Positions 62,642 to 64,000 of a stretch of 64,000 nucleotides of DNA are shown piece after piece. The translations under genes and the position numbers were made by a program. Positions within the stretch are counted from its first letter, which is position 1. Each line of letters begins with the position of its first letter. The notes under the pieces were generated by a model. It did no database searches and was not told the DNA's origin. It worked only from the letters and a program-made list of their open reading frames with translations. Location of the stretch: positions 35,809,072-35,873,071 of the forward strand of contig CM055828.1 of the NCBI GenBank assembly GCA_029582265.1, in the 5' to 3' direction. Source of the DNA: Zoroaster sp. YZ-2022. Lineage: Eukaryota; Echinodermata; Asteroidea; Forcipulatida; Zoroasteridae.

Positions 62642-63173
62642 GTAGCATACAGCTGCCACACAATTTGCAATATAATAGGTATGTACTCAAGACAGCATTG
62701 GTAATTTGTTTGCACAAAATAGTCATTGAATGGAATGGTCTGTGATTGGCTTAAGGATAACAAAACTTCATTGACCGAAGAGCAGTTACCAATAGCAAGC
62801 CTGTGATTTCTCAGGATTTTTCCTGATTTCAGGAGTTTTTTCAAATCGCCCTTTGCCTCAAAAATTTCTTGAAAAAAGAAAATTAGCCACCAAGGATAGG
62901 AAGAAGTATCCTGTATTGTTTTCAAACCTCTAGTTTCTTGTTTGTGGGGATGTGGAGAGTCTGTAAATCTTCCAAAATTAAATATCCAGGAGGTTCAGGG
63001 GGCTTTGTCTTCTAGACTAAAGGTACACCCAGGCCCACTACCCATTTTTTTGGATTTTTTTTATTTTTGTCAAATCACACCCCTGCAATGGTGACCCAAA
63101 ATGTACTCTTGATTGTTTGTCAAATATAGCAGTGTTTTGTTTGGGTTTCATGGCTTCTGACTACTAGCGGAAT

Positions 63174-63179
63174 AATAAA
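63174..63179 (+). promoter_or_regulatory. candidate polyadenylation signal AATAAA
   Basis: This is the first AATAAA that I see downstream of the CELF stop, 0.53 kb away, and it is followed by a long T-run. A second AATAAA near 63398 lies inside a dispersed repeat and is a weaker candidate. Confidence 0.45.
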
Positions 63180-63316
63180 ATTACTTTTTTTTTTTTTTTT
63201 TTTTAATAACTCATTTACCCAACCGAAACTGTCATTCCCCATTCCATGTTTCGGTTCCAATTACCCGTAAACGACTTTTTGACAAAATCTCCTATTTTTT
63301 GTTAACTTTTTTGTGT

Positions 63317-63544
63317 GGGGAATGGGGATGCTACGAGTCATTTTTAAATATAGAGGCGGGAAATTATTGCAGTAAGTCCACATTTATTATGACTCGAATA
63401 AAAACAACTGAAATTTGTGTTCATATTGGTTATTTTATACATTCGAGAGGATTTATATGTTTTTACAAAATTGTTTACAGGTACACGGGTATTCAAAGAT
63501 TTCTAATTTCGCGTTCTTGAAATAATTGAAAACACACAGCCTTA
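63317..63544. repeat. dispersed direct repeat, copy 2
   Basis: This is the same sequence as 545-758, in the same orientation, starting GGGGAATGGGGATG. It lies in the flank downstream of the CELF stop and contains an AATAAA at about 63398. Confidence 0.85.
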
Positions 63545-64000
63545 GAGCCCATAGACTATTTTAAATGACATGTATGTATAATGCTGACCTCATGTGTTTG
63601 GCCATGAAAAAAAGTCATTAACACAGTATGTTAGTATACACAGCTGGTGGGTCTCTCCTATACATTACAAAACCATTCATCTCCTGAATGTACACATAGC
63701 AATAGCTATTAAGCCATTCATCTGCCCATTAATTTTCAGTAGTTTGGCTACTACATACAATTTATTATCTATTTACCATCTGCCATGGTTGTTACAAACG
63801 GAGTGTATACCTTAGGCATAGCTTTAATAGTGAATTAGCCAGTCTAATAGTGCTAAGATTTACTCCAACATCCTCCTTGTGAAAACAAGTTGATTGCTGA
63901 GCACAGAGTACATTATTTCTGTGGAGTTGTTTGCGTCGTACTCTGTGTACTGGAGAATGATAAAATTTGGAATGATTTCCACTAAACGACTTTATTTTAT

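Larger units (their letters stand above)
62642..64000 (+). other. 3'UTR and downstream flank
   Basis: No ORF with gene-like composition follows the CELF stop. The stretch holds a candidate polyadenylation signal at 63174-63179, a run of about 21 T at 63186-63205 and a dispersed repeat at 63317-63544. Where the transcript ends cannot be seen from sequence. Confidence 0.6.

Noticed and set aside
63398..63403. CELF polyadenylation signal
   Set aside because: This AATAAA is part of a dispersed repeat; an earlier one at 63174 is followed by a T-run and fits better.

Overview
This is a metazoan nuclear genomic window, AT-rich and intron-dominated. It has no prokaryotic features, no CRISPR array and no intact RNA gene. 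One protein-coding gene is supported. It is the 3' two thirds of a CELF/Bruno-type RNA-binding protein of the CELF1/CELF2 subtype, on the + strand, running from exon 20713-20795 to the stop codon at 62639-62641. I rebuilt 16 coding exons by hand. All have AG/GT borders and phases that agree across every junction, giving about 542 residues plus stop: the second half of RRM1, all of RRM2, a long low-complexity linker, and RRM3 ending in the family tail KVQLKRSK...KPY. The first half of RRM1, the start codon and the promoter were not found and probably lie upstream, so bases 1-20712 are read as part of a very large intron.

The organism is most likely a marine invertebrate, perhaps a non-chordate deuterostome such as an echinoderm or hemichordate. 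This rests on the invertebrate-style CELF protein, abundant ACATGT runs, tRNA-Leu-derived SINEs with (ATT)n tails, and swarms of short TTAA-target elements. It is inference; no species can be named from sequence alone.

Layout. 1-20.7 kb: upstream intron with repeats, including tandem tRNA-SINEs, a TTAA element inside a 43-bp minisatellite, a 2.1-kb inverted-repeat element, an AT-rich satellite, and three inverted-repeat elements nested in one another. 20.7-30.0 kb: RRM1 3' half and RRM2 exons; the first intron here holds a 54-bp array that mimics splice sites and a 457-bp foldback. 30.0-40.9 kb: a 10.8-kb intron with a hAT-type MITE, an element carrying a broken BED-like zinc-finger ORF, and an X-box/TATA promoter-like module. 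40.9-59.9 kb: the linker exons, nearly all symmetric phase 1-1, including a polyalanine exon, a prion-like G/S/N/Q/F/Y exon and several small optional-looking exons, with an 0.8-kb TGTTTGTCTGT minisatellite in one intron. 61.0-62.6 kb: RRM3 and the stop. 62.6-64 kb: 3'UTR and flank, ending in a repeat that also opens the window.

I found no undescribed multi-gene system. The best leads are the modular linker with its prion-like cassette, a large array resembling CELF's own UGU-rich target motif inside the CELF gene, a non-canonical RNP1 in RRM2, and at least 16 TTAA-target MITEs, some with their pre-insertion sites still readable.
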